64,000 bases of DNA from Vulcanimicrobiota bacterium (GTDB lineage Bacteria > Pseudomonadota > Gammaproteobacteria > Xanthomonadales > Rhodanobacteraceae), in assembly GCA_903970555.1 (NCBI GenBank), contig CAJCJD010000120.1:24482-88481 (forward strand), written 5' to 3'. The position numbers and the translations under genes are program-made. The notes under the pieces were generated by a model. That model ran no database searches. It was not told the DNA's origin and saw only the letters and a list, made by a program, of their open reading frames with translations. Positions 19,588-29,523 of the stretch are shown in pieces. How positions within the stretch are numbered: position 1 is the stretch's first letter; the number at the start of each line of letters is the position of its first letter.

Positions 19588-20333
19588 TCCGCCTACCCTT
19601 GCTCGATGAACACGCGCCGGATCGCTTTCCCGATCCGCACACCGCGCTCGTCGAGCCCAATGGCCTGCTTGCTTTCGGTGGCGATCTTTCGCCCCAGCGT
19701 CTGCGATGGGCGTACGCGCACGGCATCTTCCCTTGGTTCAATGAGGGCGACCCGATCTTGTGGTGGTCGCCTGATCCCCGCTGCGTCTTTCACACAGACC
19801 AACTGCGCCCCAACCGAAGTCTGCGCCGAGCCATGGCAGGTACAGCGTGGCAGATCACGGTGAATCAGGCGTTTCACAAAGTGATGGAAGCCTGCGCGGC
19901 GCCAAGGCCTGATCAAGCAGGCACATGGATCAGCCCCGCCATGATCGACGCCTATAGCGCCCTGCACGACATGGGTTGCGCGCACAGTGTGGAAGTGTGG
20001 GACGACAGTCGGCTGATCGGAGGCATCTACGGCGTCGCCATCGGACGCCTGTTTTGCGGCGAATCGATGTTCAGCGCCTGCAGTGGCGGATCGAAAGTTG
20101 CGCTATGCGTTCTTGCCGCGCTACTGCGTAAATGGAATTTCCCGCTGATCGACGCCCAGGTCAGCAATCCGCATCTACTCAGCCTGGGCGCTGAAGAAAT
20201 TCCGCGCAGCACTTTTCTGCAGCATGTCGCCGTGCTGACATCGGCATCGTTCGACCAGCAACGCTGGCTCTGCCTGCCAGCGATCCCCGCGAACCGCTTG
20301 CTGGATGACAGCGACCTTAGTGACTGGGGTTGA
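19584..20333 (+). CDS. aat: Leucyl/phenylalanyl-tRNA--protein transferase
   Basis: 249 aa. Transfers Leu or Phe from tRNA to N-terminal Arg/Lys, creating N-degrons read by ClpS-ClpAP. Family motifs: GLLAFGGDLSPQRLRWAYAHG, FPWFNEGDPILWWSPDPR, GGIYGVAIGRLFCGESMFS and the late LIDAQVSNPHLLSLGAEEI. Start overlaps the PF04339 gene. Convergent with the HD-GYP gene, whose 3' end overlaps the aat end by 17 bases. Confidence 0.96.
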   Translation: MIRLPLLDEHAPDRFPDPHTALVEPNGLLAFGGDLSPQRLRWAYAHGIFPWFNEGDPILWWSPDPRCVFHTDQLRPNRSLRRAMAGTAWQITVNQAFHKVMEACAAPRPDQAGTWISPAMIDAYSALHDMGCAHSVEVWDDSRLIGGIYGVAIGRLFCGESMFSACSGGSKVALCVLAALLRKWNFPLIDAQVSNPHLLSLGAEEIPRSTFLQHVAVLTSASFDQQRWLCLPAIPANRLLDDSDLSDWG

Positions 20334-21129
20334 GCGCGAGCGTTTTCAGCGCCGGGTAATTGTCCATGAACAGCCGTACCAGCTTCGGATCGAGCTGCCC
20401 TCCAGCGGCCTCGCGCAAATAGTTCAGCACATCCGCCTCCGGCCAAGCCGGCTTGTAGACGCGCGGAAAACTAAGCGCATCCCACACATCCACCACGCTG
20501 AAAATGCGCGCGGCCAGCGGAATCTCGTCGCCCGTCAGACCCTGCGGATAACCCGTGCCGTCCCAGCGTTCGTGATGGCTATAGGGGATGGTGCTGGCGC
20601 CGTGCAGAAAATCGATCCGCTGCAGCATGTCGTGACCGATCCGAGGATGCGTGCGCATCAAGCGGATTTCGTCGTCATCCAGCTTGCCGGGCTTGATCAG
20701 AATCGCATCCGGCAACGCCAATTTGCCGATGTCGTGCAGCAACGCGCCGAACTTGATATCGCGCAAGGCATCGCCTTCCAACCCAGCCAAGCGCGCAAGC
20801 CCCAACGCCATGCGCACCACACGCTCAGAATGATCGCTGGTTTCCTTATGACGCGCATCCATCGCTTCGACCAGTACGCGCAACGCTTGCTCATGGCTAT
20901 CGAGTAGACGTTGGTTGGCTTCGGCCAGGCGATGAACCGTGCGGCCTATCAACCAGTACAGAAGCAACCCCGTACTCAGGACAAAGAACCATCCCTTGAA
21001 AATCTGGTATTGGACGATCCGGTGCGGATCATGCACAAACATTCCAAGCAGCGTGCCGGAGAACCAGATCCAGGCTGCGGAAACTAAAACATAGATACCT
21101 GCGGTGCGCAGCTGCGGGCTTAGCGTCAC
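20317..21129 (-). CDS. Membrane-anchored HD-GYP domain protein (c-di-GMP phosphodiesterase)
   Basis: 270 aa from a GTG with GGGAGGG 8 bases upstream. An ATG frame 27 codons further up lacks such a site. Two membrane helices (about residues 10-30 and 45-62), a short coiled linker, then the HD-GYP domain: HSERVVR, H132-D133-I-G-K, THPRIGHDML, HHERWDGTGYPQGL, and AARIFSVVDVWDAL. Metal-binding and GYP residues are all present, so hydrolysis of cyclic di-GMP is expected. No sensory domain besides the membrane anchor. Overlaps the aat 3' end by 17 bases on the opposite strand. Confidence 0.92.
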   Translation of the reverse strand: MTLSPQLRTAGIYVLVSAAWIWFSGTLLGMFVHDPHRIVQYQIFKGWFFVLSTGLLLYWLIGRTVHRLAEANQRLLDSHEQALRVLVEAMDARHKETSDHSERVVRMALGLARLAGLEGDALRDIKFGALLHDIGKLALPDAILIKPGKLDDDEIRLMRTHPRIGHDMLQRIDFLHGASTIPYSHHERWDGTGYPQGLTGDEIPLAARIFSVVDVWDALSFPRVYKPAWPEADVLNYLREAAGGQLDPKLVRLFMDNYPALKTLALNPSH

Positions 21130-21377
21130 GACCAGCCCTCCCCCGGGGCGCGTCCGATGAACAACATTCTGCCATCGGCAAAGGCATGCTCGATGTGCGG
21201 CTATACGCAAATCATCCAGTACGCGCCGTGAATTTTTGGGCTACGCAACCATTGAGGATGTCAACGAATTCGTTCGCGATGCAATCGCCGCATGCTGATG
21301 TGGGATGTTTTGACTCGTCGGGCAGGTTTGCCACGCGGTCCATCGCCGCGACCGTCAAGTTTTCGACGCCACTGTAT

Positions 21378-23315
21378 TTAACGCCGCAAGGCCGCCTGCA
21401 GCAGACGACGCTGCAATCGATCCCCCAACTTGACGGGTTCAGCTAAACCCATGCGTTCCAGCGCCGCGCCCTCTTCTGCTTTCGGTTGGCCGGGTCGCGA
21501 TACCGCCTTCAGCAACTGCCACCGTCCCTTCCAACTGGTGCTGGCACTCTTGAGCCAGTTCAACGCCGGCAGCAAACGCTGCTCGATTTCGGTGAAATCG
21601 CTGCCGAATGGAAAGGACGGCAACCCACCTTTGCGCGCCAGCGGCGCAAGCGCCTCGCTCAGTTTCTCCGGAAGGTGCGCGCGCCACGTATCGGGAATCT
21701 TGAAATCCGCGGCCAGCTTGCCGTGCGATTTCGCTTCCGCCGCAAGCGCATCGATAAAGCGCGCATCGCTGATCGCCAGCATCGCCTCGATACACTCGCT
21801 GTCGCTCTTGCCGCGCAGATCAGCGATGCCGTATTCGGTGATGACGATGTCGCGCAGATGACGCGGGATGGTGATGGTCCCGTAGCTCCAACGAATATTG
21901 GTTTCGATGCCGTTCTTGCCTTTGCGCGTGGCACGCAGCAGCAAGGTAGAGCGACCGTCGTTGAGTTCGTGCGCCATTGCCACGAAGTTGTATTGGCCGC
22001 CCACGCCGCTGACGACATGGCCATCCTCCAGCGCATCGGAAACCGCCGAGCCAAGCAGGGTCGCCATCATGCAGGTGTTGAAGAAGCGCGCGCCGCGCCG
22101 TTGCAACATGGCTAGTTGCTGGTGGTCGCCATAAAGCTGGTTGACGTTGGAGACACGGCACATATCGATCGCATCCGGATCGCTGCCGGCCGTCACCTCC
22201 AGCCAGTCGTAGAGTTCGCGCGTGCCCAGGAAGAACGCACCGCGCAGGTAATGACCACCGGGCACGTCGTCCGCCAAGCGACCTGTGCTCGCAGCCCGCT
22301 CAAGTGCAAGATTGTCCCAGCTGCGTCGCTTGAGAATGCCCGCCTTGGCGAGGTACATGAAACCATCCATCACCATTTCGCTGCAGCCGTACAACCCCGC
22401 CTTGAAACTGCCGAGGCCGCCTAGACGCCCAGCCAGCGTATGCGTGCCGCCGCCCCGATCCAGAGCAAGCAACGCCTTCCGCCACGCGATATTGTCTTGA
22501 TGCCGCAGCAGCAAGCCCTTGACCAGCGCATCGGACAGCGCGCCGATCCCGATTTGCAGACAACCGCCGTCCTTTACCAGGGCGCTGGCGTGCAATCCCA
22601 ATGCGTATTCGACGGTATCTATCGGCAGGCGCGGCAACGCGAACAAGCGTGGCGAAGAAGGCGGCGCCAGCTCGATATCGAAGAAATCCTGCGGCACCTC
22701 TGCGTGGCCGCCGATATACGGCAACTCCGGATGTACCACCGCTACGCACAACGGACGCGTTTTGCCGGCAGCTTTAACGCGATCGAGGAAATCCAGCGTG
22801 AGGTCGGGATTGCAAGACAGGCTGTAACGCACGCCGGCTGACGTTTCGCGGCGCGATACCAACTGCACGAGCAGGTTGATGTCCTGCACGACCAAATCGC
22901 GCGCGACATGCGTGTAATTTTGGCTGATGTAGTTGCGTTGCGCGCTTGGCGAATGCAGCAACGCGCCGGACTGCATGTAGAACTCGTGCACGGCAACGTT
23001 GGGTAGAAGGGTTCCCCGCGCTTGATCCACCGCATACAACGGGTCGACAAAATCATCGCCAAAATGCCGCGCCAGAAAGGGGCCGAGAAAGCGCGCCTCC
23101 AGTCCTGGCTTGGGCTGCGGGCGCGTGAGCGACAACGCCGTGTACAAGGTCATCGACCGCCACGTGTCGGTTCGCATCAGGCCATACAAAGCATTGAGCA
23201 AGCCATGCGGCTTGCCCAGCCCCAAAGGCGCGGCGACGCGCAGATCCGCACCCAGCCGTTCGACGATCAGCTGCGCACAGGCGTCGGTGTCCGTAAAACG
23301 CTGCTCAGGCGACAT
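21378..23315 (-). CDS. Acetyl-CoA hydrolase/transferase family protein
   Basis: 645 aa, longer than the 500-aa class members because of an extended N-terminal half (MSPEQRFTDTDACAQLIVER..). The C-terminal half carries family motifs: GQYNFVAMAHELNDGRS, TNIRWSYGTITIPRHLRDIV and the catalytic-loop ITEYGIADLRGKSD. Members transfer or hydrolyse CoA from short acyl-CoAs via a glutamyl-CoA intermediate. Which substrate is used cannot be told. The chosen ATG directly precedes the conserved region; open frame continues upstream. Divergent from the cardiolipin synthase gene. Confidence 0.9.
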   Translation of the reverse strand: MSPEQRFTDTDACAQLIVERLGADLRVAAPLGLGKPHGLLNALYGLMRTDTWRSMTLYTALSLTRPQPKPGLEARFLGPFLARHFGDDFVDPLYAVDQARGTLLPNVAVHEFYMQSGALLHSPSAQRNYISQNYTHVARDLVVQDINLLVQLVSRRETSAGVRYSLSCNPDLTLDFLDRVKAAGKTRPLCVAVVHPELPYIGGHAEVPQDFFDIELAPPSSPRLFALPRLPIDTVEYALGLHASALVKDGGCLQIGIGALSDALVKGLLLRHQDNIAWRKALLALDRGGGTHTLAGRLGGLGSFKAGLYGCSEMVMDGFMYLAKAGILKRRSWDNLALERAASTGRLADDVPGGHYLRGAFFLGTRELYDWLEVTAGSDPDAIDMCRVSNVNQLYGDHQQLAMLQRRGARFFNTCMMATLLGSAVSDALEDGHVVSGVGGQYNFVAMAHELNDGRSTLLLRATRKGKNGIETNIRWSYGTITIPRHLRDIVITEYGIADLRGKSDSECIEAMLAISDARFIDALAAEAKSHGKLAADFKIPDTWRAHLPEKLSEALAPLARKGGLPSFPFGSDFTEIEQRLLPALNWLKSASTSWKGRWQLLKAVSRPGQPKAEEGAALERMGLAEPVKLGDRLQRRLLQAALRR

Positions 23316-23415
23316 GGGCAGATCATGCCAGAAGCATATGGAACTGAGCATGCCCCACGGTGACCCGATGTCTATCGGCGACCGGCACGGGAAAGCCAAT
23401 CGATATACTCCCGGC

Positions 23416-24864
23416 ATGGTCATGATTCCGCCCGCGCCAAACAGACTGCTCGCCGAACAGGCATTAAGCCGCGCCGCGGGTGCGCCATTGGTCGGCGGCA
23501 ACGCCGTGGAACTACTCATCGATGCGCAGGCCCATTACACGGCATGGCTCGCAGCGATCCGTGGCGCGCAACAACGCGTGTTGCTGGAGAACTACATCAT
23601 CCGCGACGACGAGATCGGGCGCGCATTCCGCGATGCCTTGATCGAGCGGGCACGCGATGGCGTGTTCGTCGCGGTGATTGCCGATTGGATGGGTTGCCTG
23701 GGGCAATCCGGTTCATCGTTCTGGAAGCCCCTGCGTGAGGCAAGTGGCCTCGTGCGGATCTTCAATCCACCGCAGTTCGGGCATTCGCTGGGATGGATGA
23801 GCCGCGACCATCGCAAGCAATTGGTGGTCGATGGTCGGCTGGGCTTTCTGTCCGGGGTATGCATCAGCGCGAAGTGGCTGGGTGATGCCGCACGCGACAT
23901 GGCCCCGTGGCGCGATACCGGCGTAAGCCTGCGCGGGCCTGCGGTGATTGAGTTGGAGGCCGCGTTTGCCGATAGCTGGGCCGCTTGCGGCACACCTCTT
24001 CCGGCTTTCACACCTCAACAAGAAGACGAACAGGCTGGCGGCGTCGCGCTGCGCGTCATCGCCACGCAGCCAGCAACGGCCGGCATGTATCGGCTCGATC
24101 AGATGATCGCCGCGATGGCGCGCCACACCCTGTGGCTTACCGATGCCTATTTCATCGGCGTCGCGCCCTACGTGCAGGCGCTATCGGCCGCCGCACGCGA
24201 TGGCGTCGACGTACGCCTGCTGGTGCCCGGCACCAGCGACATCCCCATCGTCGCGAACATGTCCCGCTCCGGTTACCGCCCGCTGCTGAAAGCGGGCATT
24301 CGGGTGTTCGAATGGAACGGCTCGATGTTGCACGCCAAGACGGCGGTGGCGGATGGCCAATGGGCACGCGTGGGCTCGTCCAACCTTAACGTTGCCAGCT
24401 GGTTGAACAATCGCGAGATCGATGTCGCCGTGGAAGACGCCGGCTTCGCTACGCAGCTCGCCGACCAATACGAAAAGGATCTACAGAACGCCACCGAGAT
24501 CGTACTGACGCCACGCCGATACCGACGTGGCGAGCGCGTACGCCGCAGCGAAGCGCGTCGACCAGAGCACAAACATCTCGGTGGCAGTTCCAGTCGCGCA
24601 GCGGCAGGCGCCCTACGCATCGCCAATTCGGTGGGTGCCGCACTGACGGAACGGCGCGTATTGGGGGACACCGAAAGCGGCACGCTGGCGGGTACGGCTG
24701 TGTTGCTCGCCGTGCTGGCTATCGTGGCGATCGCGTGGCCGGCCGTTATCGGTTGGCCTGTTGGACTGATCGCCATCTGGTTCGCGATCAATACGGGCAT
24801 TCGCGCCTGGCATTTGCGCCGGCGGCATCTGCGTCGTACCCGAGATATCGACCCGCACGATTGA
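23416..24864 (+). CDS. Cardiolipin synthase-like phospholipase D protein
   Basis: 482 aa with two HKD motifs: H132-x-K-x4-D and H306-x-K-x4-D (LHAKTAVADG), each followed by a Gly/Ser pair, the signature of the PLD superfamily. The order and size match ClsB-type cardiolipin synthases, which make cardiolipin from phosphatidylglycerol. Unusually, it has a C-terminal extension with a basic stretch (RRYRRGERVRRSEARRPEHK, about 375-395) and one or two membrane helices (about 435-470), placing the anchor after the catalytic domain. Two ATGs six bases apart are possible starts; no clear ribosome site. Confidence 0.88.
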   Translation: MVMIPPAPNRLLAEQALSRAAGAPLVGGNAVELLIDAQAHYTAWLAAIRGAQQRVLLENYIIRDDEIGRAFRDALIERARDGVFVAVIADWMGCLGQSGSSFWKPLREASGLVRIFNPPQFGHSLGWMSRDHRKQLVVDGRLGFLSGVCISAKWLGDAARDMAPWRDTGVSLRGPAVIELEAAFADSWAACGTPLPAFTPQQEDEQAGGVALRVIATQPATAGMYRLDQMIAAMARHTLWLTDAYFIGVAPYVQALSAAARDGVDVRLLVPGTSDIPIVANMSRSGYRPLLKAGIRVFEWNGSMLHAKTAVADGQWARVGSSNLNVASWLNNREIDVAVEDAGFATQLADQYEKDLQNATEIVLTPRRYRRGERVRRSEARRPEHKHLGGSSSRAAAGALRIANSVGAALTERRVLGDTESGTLAGTAVLLAVLAIVAIAWPAVIGWPVGLIAIWFAINTGIRAWHLRRRHLRRTRDIDPHD

Positions 24865-24996
24865 GGGCACCGCCCCGCTAGAAATCGTTAAAATTTCCTT
24901 TCAATCAATCATTTGAACGCCAAGCCTGAGAGACAACCTGCGCATGAAGCGCCAATCGGATGTTCTCCAAGCCGTTCGTGCTAGTCTCCCGCCTCC

Positions 24997-26364
24997 ATGC
25001 ACGCGCCCGACGACCTCAGCGACGATGCCGGCGGTCAGCCGCCACGGCACATCCTTACTCCCAGCACGCTCAACCGATTGGTGCGCGGCTTGCTGGAAGA
25101 TGCGCTGCCGCTGGTGTGGATCGAAGGCGAGTTATCCAACGTGGCCAGGCCCGCATCGGGCCATCTGTACTTCACCTTGAAGGACAGTGCGGCGCAGGTG
25201 CGCTGCGCCATGTTCAAACCCAAGACCACTTGGCTGCGCTTCAAGCCAACCGATGGCATGCAGGTACTGGTTCGCGCGCGTGTCGGCTTGTACGAACCGC
25301 GTGGTGAATTCCAGTTGGTCGCCGAGCATATGGAACCGGCCGGCGAAGGTGCCCTGCAACGCGAGTTCGAACGGCTAAAAGCGCAGCTGGATGCCGAAGG
25401 CCTATTCGCTGCCGAGCGCAAACGCGCGCTCCCCCGTTTTGCTCGCCGTATTGGCGTCATCACCTCCGCCACCGGTGCAGCAATCCGCGATGTGCTGAGC
25501 GTATTGGCACGCCGTTGGCCATTGGTGGATGTGGATGTCCTTCCTGTTCCCGTTCAAGGCCGCGAAGCACCCCCGGCAATCGTAACCATGCTACGGAAAG
25601 CGGCTGCATCGGGTCGCTACGATGTCTTGCTGCTCACCCGCGGCGGCGGTTCGTTGGAAGACCTCTGGGCCTTCAACGACGAACGCGTCGCCCGCGCGAT
25701 CCATGCCAGCACGGTACCGGTCGTTAGCGCCGTCGGGCATGAGATCGATTTCAGCATCGCCGATTTCGTCGCCGATCTGCGCGCACCAACCCCGTCGGCG
25801 GCAGCTGAATTGCTGGTGCCCGACGCCCTCGCCTTGCGGAGGCATCTCGAACAACTTCGTCAACGCATTGTTGCCATCCAGGAACGGCGCCTGCAGGCGC
25901 GTATCCAACGCATCGATCACTTGCTGGCGCGTCTGCAATCACAACGCCCTCAAGCCCGTCTGGCACGCGATCGCGAACGCTTGGTGCAACTGCGTCGCCG
26001 TCTGCTTGGCGCGCGACAAGCACAGTCCACGCAATGGATGGTTCGTCTCGAACGTGCACACGCGCGTTTGCTCGCCCAGCACCCAAAGCAACGCCTAGCC
26101 CTATGGCGCCAACAACTCGACCAGCAGGCCACAAACCTGCGCCGATCGATGGAACACACGCTGGAACGCGAGCGCCTGACCTTGCAACAAACCGCACGCG
26201 CCTTGCATGCGGTCAGCCCGCTGGCCACGCTTGAACGCGGCTATACGATTCTGTTCGATGCCGATGGCAAGGTGCTGCGTTCGGCACAAAATGTTGCCGT
26301 CGATACACCACTGCGTGCCCGCCTTGCCGACGGTGAGTTGCCGTTGCGCGTCAGCGACGAGTGA
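24997..26364 (+). CDS. xseA: Exodeoxyribonuclease VII large subunit
   Basis: 455 aa. N-terminal OB fold (LVWIEGELSNVARPASGHLYFTLKD), catalytic core (RIGVITSATGAAIRDVLSVL; LLTRGGGSLEDLWAFNDE; VSAVGHEIDFSIADFVADLRAPTPSA) and a long C-terminal arginine-rich coiled coil (residues about 285-400) that binds XseB subunits. Degrades single-stranded DNA in mismatch and crosslink repair. The small subunit xseB is not adjacent. Confidence 0.96.
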   Translation: MHAPDDLSDDAGGQPPRHILTPSTLNRLVRGLLEDALPLVWIEGELSNVARPASGHLYFTLKDSAAQVRCAMFKPKTTWLRFKPTDGMQVLVRARVGLYEPRGEFQLVAEHMEPAGEGALQREFERLKAQLDAEGLFAAERKRALPRFARRIGVITSATGAAIRDVLSVLARRWPLVDVDVLPVPVQGREAPPAIVTMLRKAAASGRYDVLLLTRGGGSLEDLWAFNDERVARAIHASTVPVVSAVGHEIDFSIADFVADLRAPTPSAAAELLVPDALALRRHLEQLRQRIVAIQERRLQARIQRIDHLLARLQSQRPQARLARDRERLVQLRRRLLGARQAQSTQWMVRLERAHARLLAQHPKQRLALWRQQLDQQATNLRRSMEHTLERERLTLQQTARALHAVSPLATLERGYTILFDADGKVLRSAQNVAVDTPLRARLADGELPLRVSDE

Positions 26365-26433
26365 CTGCTGACATCTCACAGGATTTGAACGGGTCGAGTA
26401 GCATGCTTCGCATCTTCACCACGGAGGCGATCC

Positions 26434-28077
26434 ATGAAGGCTGCGACCTTGTTCGTGAAAGCGTTGGAAGCCGAAGGGGTGCACAGCATCTTCGGCGTAC
26501 CCGGTGAAGAAAACCTGGATTTCGTCGAAGCCCTGCGCGAATCCTCGATTCGACTGATCGTTACTCGTCACGAACAAGCCGCCGGCTTCATGGCCGCCAC
26601 GTGGGGCAGGCTTACCGGCGAAGCTGGCGTGGCACTCTCCACGCTAGGCCCCGGCGCCACCAACCTGGTCACCGCTGCCGCATATGCCCAGCTCGGTGCG
26701 ATGCCGATGCTGATGATCACTGGGCAGAAGCCCATTCGCACGCACAAGCAAGGCATGTTTCAGTTGGTCGACGTGGTCGACATGATGCAGCCGCTGACCA
26801 AGTACACTCGACAGATTGTCTCGGCGGGGACGATCCCCGCGCGTGTTCGCGAAGCGTTCCGGCGCGCGGAAGAAGAACGCCCCGGCGCTGTGCATCTGGA
26901 ACTACCCGAAGACATCGCCCGCGACGAAGTCGACGACGCGATCCTGCTACCCACCGAATACTCGCGCCGGCCCTCGCCTGACGATGCGGCATTGGTGCAG
27001 GCCGGGGAAGCGATCTGCAATGCCAAACACCCGATCCTGATGATTGGTGCCGCGGCCAATCGTCAGCGCACCGCCGTCGCGTTGCGCGCCTTCATCGACA
27101 AACTCGGCATCCCCTTTTTCACCACGCAGATGGGCAAGGGTGTGGTCGATGAGGATCACCATCTATGGCTCGGCAACGCCGCGCTGTCCGATGGCGACTT
27201 CGTCCATCGCGCCATTGATGCGGCCGACGTCATCATCAATGCGGGGCATGACGTGGTGGAAAAGCCGCCGTTCTTTATGCATCGCGGACGGCGCACGGTC
27301 ATCCACATCAACTTCTCCTCGGCCGAAGTGGATACGGTTTATTTCCCGCAGATCGAAGTGGTCGGCGATATTGCCCACACCATCGAACGGCTGACGGATG
27401 CACTGAGCCCCCAACCTCACTGGGACTTCAGCTTCTTCGATAAAGTGCGCAACGCTTTTCACGAGCAGCTTACCCACTACGTCGACGATGAACGCTTTCC
27501 CATGCACCCCGTACGTATCGTGGACGACACGCGCAAATACATGCCGGACGACGGCATCCTGTGTCTCGACAACGGCATGTATAAGCTGTGGTACGCGCGT
27601 TACTACAAAGCGCGCCAGCCCAACACCGTGCTACTCGACAATGCGTTAGCCACGATGGGTGCAGGACTGCCTTCGGCAATGGCCGCAAAGCTGGTTTACC
27701 CGGAACGCAAAGTGCTGGCGATTTGCGGCGATGGCGGTTTCATGATGAATGCGCAAGAGCTGGAGACGGCCGTACGCTTGAAGCTCGACCTGGTGATTCT
27801 GCTGGTGCGCGACGATGCCTACGGCATGATCCGTTGGAAACAGGCCGACATGGGTTACGTGGATTTCGGCATGCAGTTTAGCAATCCCGACTTTGTTCGC
27901 TTTGCCGAAGCGCACGGTGCACATGGTCACCGCCCCGCGAGCGCCGATGAATTCCTGCCCACATTGAAACGCGCCTACGACGAGGGCGGCGTGCATCTGA
28001 TCGATCTGGCCATCGACTATTCCGTCAACCATCGCGTGCTCGACGAAGAAATCCACCGTCTAAGCGCTGCTGTCTGA
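26434..28077 (+). CDS. Acetolactate synthase-type thiamine-diphosphate enzyme
   Basis: 547 aa. Activates ThDP with Glu47 (TRHEQAAGFMA), binds it through GDGGFMMNAQELETAVRL near residue 430, and has the central Rossmann-like domain. Produces 2-acetolactate from pyruvate if the name is right. No regulatory subunit (ilvN/H) is adjacent and the next gene is an aldehyde dehydrogenase, so a catabolic AlsS-like role or another carboligase/decarboxylase is as likely as branched-chain amino-acid synthesis. GGAGG precedes the start. Confidence 0.9.
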   Translation: MKAATLFVKALEAEGVHSIFGVPGEENLDFVEALRESSIRLIVTRHEQAAGFMAATWGRLTGEAGVALSTLGPGATNLVTAAAYAQLGAMPMLMITGQKPIRTHKQGMFQLVDVVDMMQPLTKYTRQIVSAGTIPARVREAFRRAEEERPGAVHLELPEDIARDEVDDAILLPTEYSRRPSPDDAALVQAGEAICNAKHPILMIGAAANRQRTAVALRAFIDKLGIPFFTTQMGKGVVDEDHHLWLGNAALSDGDFVHRAIDAADVIINAGHDVVEKPPFFMHRGRRTVIHINFSSAEVDTVYFPQIEVVGDIAHTIERLTDALSPQPHWDFSFFDKVRNAFHEQLTHYVDDERFPMHPVRIVDDTRKYMPDDGILCLDNGMYKLWYARYYKARQPNTVLLDNALATMGAGLPSAMAAKLVYPERKVLAICGDGGFMMNAQELETAVRLKLDLVILLVRDDAYGMIRWKQADMGYVDFGMQFSNPDFVRFAEAHGAHGHRPASADEFLPTLKRAYDEGGVHLIDLAIDYSVNHRVLDEEIHRLSAAV

Positions 28078-28092
28078 TTCTCGGGAGTGACC

Positions 28093-29523
28093 GTGTTGGA
28101 AAAGACCTATCCCTACTACCTTGCCAACCAGCCACAGACCTCCAAGACCACGATGGAGGTCTACGACAAATACAGCGGCAAAGTCGCAACACGCGTGGCG
28201 GTACCTGATGCGAGCGCTACCGAAAAAGCGATCAAGGCGGCGGTGAAAGCCACCGCTCCGATGAAGGACTTCCGTCCATGGGCCCGGCAAGCCGTACTTC
28301 AGCATTGCGCCACGCGTTTCCAGGAGCGCCACGAAGAACTGGCCATGGCGCTTTGCATCGAGGCCGGCAAGCCGATCAAGGATTCCGCCGGCGAAGTGAC
28401 GCGGTTGATCGAAACCTTCCGTATTGCCGCCGAAGAAGCCGTGCGTATGAACGGCGAAACGCTGAATCTGGAACTGGCCCCGCGCTTGAACGGCTATCAC
28501 GGTTACACCAAGCGCGTGCCGCTGGGGCCGGTGTCGTTTATTACGCCGTTCAATTTTCCGTTGAACCTTGTTGCTCACAAAGTGGCCCCGGCAATCGCTG
28601 CCGGCTGTCCCTTTGTGTTGAAGCCTTCTGAAAAAACGCCGATTGGCGCACTGATCATCGGCGAGATATTGGCCGAAACCGATCTGCCGAAAGGCGCGTT
28701 CTCCATACTGACGCTAGATGGCAAACACGCCACACCGCTGGTCGAGGACGAACGCCTGAAACTGCTTTCCTTCACGGGTGGCCAGATCGGCTGGGATCTC
28801 AAAACCAAGGCCGGCCGTAAGAAGGTGACGCTGGAGCTCGGCGGCAATGCAGCGTGCATCATCGATGCCGACCAGAAACCGCACCTGGATAAAGTGATCG
28901 AACGGCTGATCTTCGGCGCCTTCTATCAATCCGGTCAAAGTTGCATCAGCGTGCAGCGTATCTACGCACACGCATCGATTTACGACGAATTGAAAAAGCG
29001 CCTTGTCGACGCGGTGAAACAGCTCAAGGCCGGCGACCCCAAAAAGAAGGACGTATTCCTCGGCCCCATGATTGACGAAGCCGCCGCCGAACGTTTGCAA
29101 GGGTGGATCGATGAAGCCCAAAAAGCCGGCGGCAAAATTCTCTGCGGCGGCAAGCGCAAAGGCAACATGCTCGAAGCGACGCTGATGGAAAACGTGCCTA
29201 AAAATACCAAGGCCAACCGGATGGAGGCCTTCGGCCCCTTTGCCCTGTTAGAACCCTTCAAAAAGATCGACGATGCCATCGCCATGGTCAACGATTCGGA
29301 CTACGGACTGCAGGCCGGTATCTTCACCGATAGCCTCGATCACGCGATGCGCGCATGGAACGGATTGGAGCAAGGCGGGGTGATCGTCAACGACGTTCCC
29401 AGCTTTCGCGTGGACAACATGCCCTACGGCGGCATCAAGCTTTCCGGCATAGGTCGCGAGGGTATTCGCTATGCGATCGAGGATATGACGGAGATCCGCT
29501 TGATGGTGATGCGCGAAGGCTAA
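28093..29523 (+). CDS. NAD(P)-dependent aldehyde dehydrogenase
   Basis: 476 aa from the GTG six bases after GGGAG; another GTG six bases upstream is too close to that site. Complete ALDH fold: cofactor loop (ITPFNFPLNLVAHKVAPA, LKPSEKTPIGA), SFTGGQIGWDL, catalytic Glu in LELGGNA, and nucleophile Cys284 in SGQSCISVQR. Resembles the NADP-dependent phosphorylating-independent class (lactaldehyde/phosphonoacetaldehyde/GAPN-like). It follows the ThDP enzyme by 15 bases, so the pair may convert a 2-oxo acid to an aldehyde or acyloin and then oxidise it (inference). Its end overlaps the convergent AraC gene. Confidence 0.92.
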   Translation: MLEKTYPYYLANQPQTSKTTMEVYDKYSGKVATRVAVPDASATEKAIKAAVKATAPMKDFRPWARQAVLQHCATRFQERHEELAMALCIEAGKPIKDSAGEVTRLIETFRIAAEEAVRMNGETLNLELAPRLNGYHGYTKRVPLGPVSFITPFNFPLNLVAHKVAPAIAAGCPFVLKPSEKTPIGALIIGEILAETDLPKGAFSILTLDGKHATPLVEDERLKLLSFTGGQIGWDLKTKAGRKKVTLELGGNAACIIDADQKPHLDKVIERLIFGAFYQSGQSCISVQRIYAHASIYDELKKRLVDAVKQLKAGDPKKKDVFLGPMIDEAAAERLQGWIDEAQKAGGKILCGGKRKGNMLEATLMENVPKNTKANRMEAFGPFALLEPFKKIDDAIAMVNDSDYGLQAGIFTDSLDHAMRAWNGLEQGGVIVNDVPSFRVDNMPYGGIKLSGIGREGIRYAIEDMTEIRLMVMREG

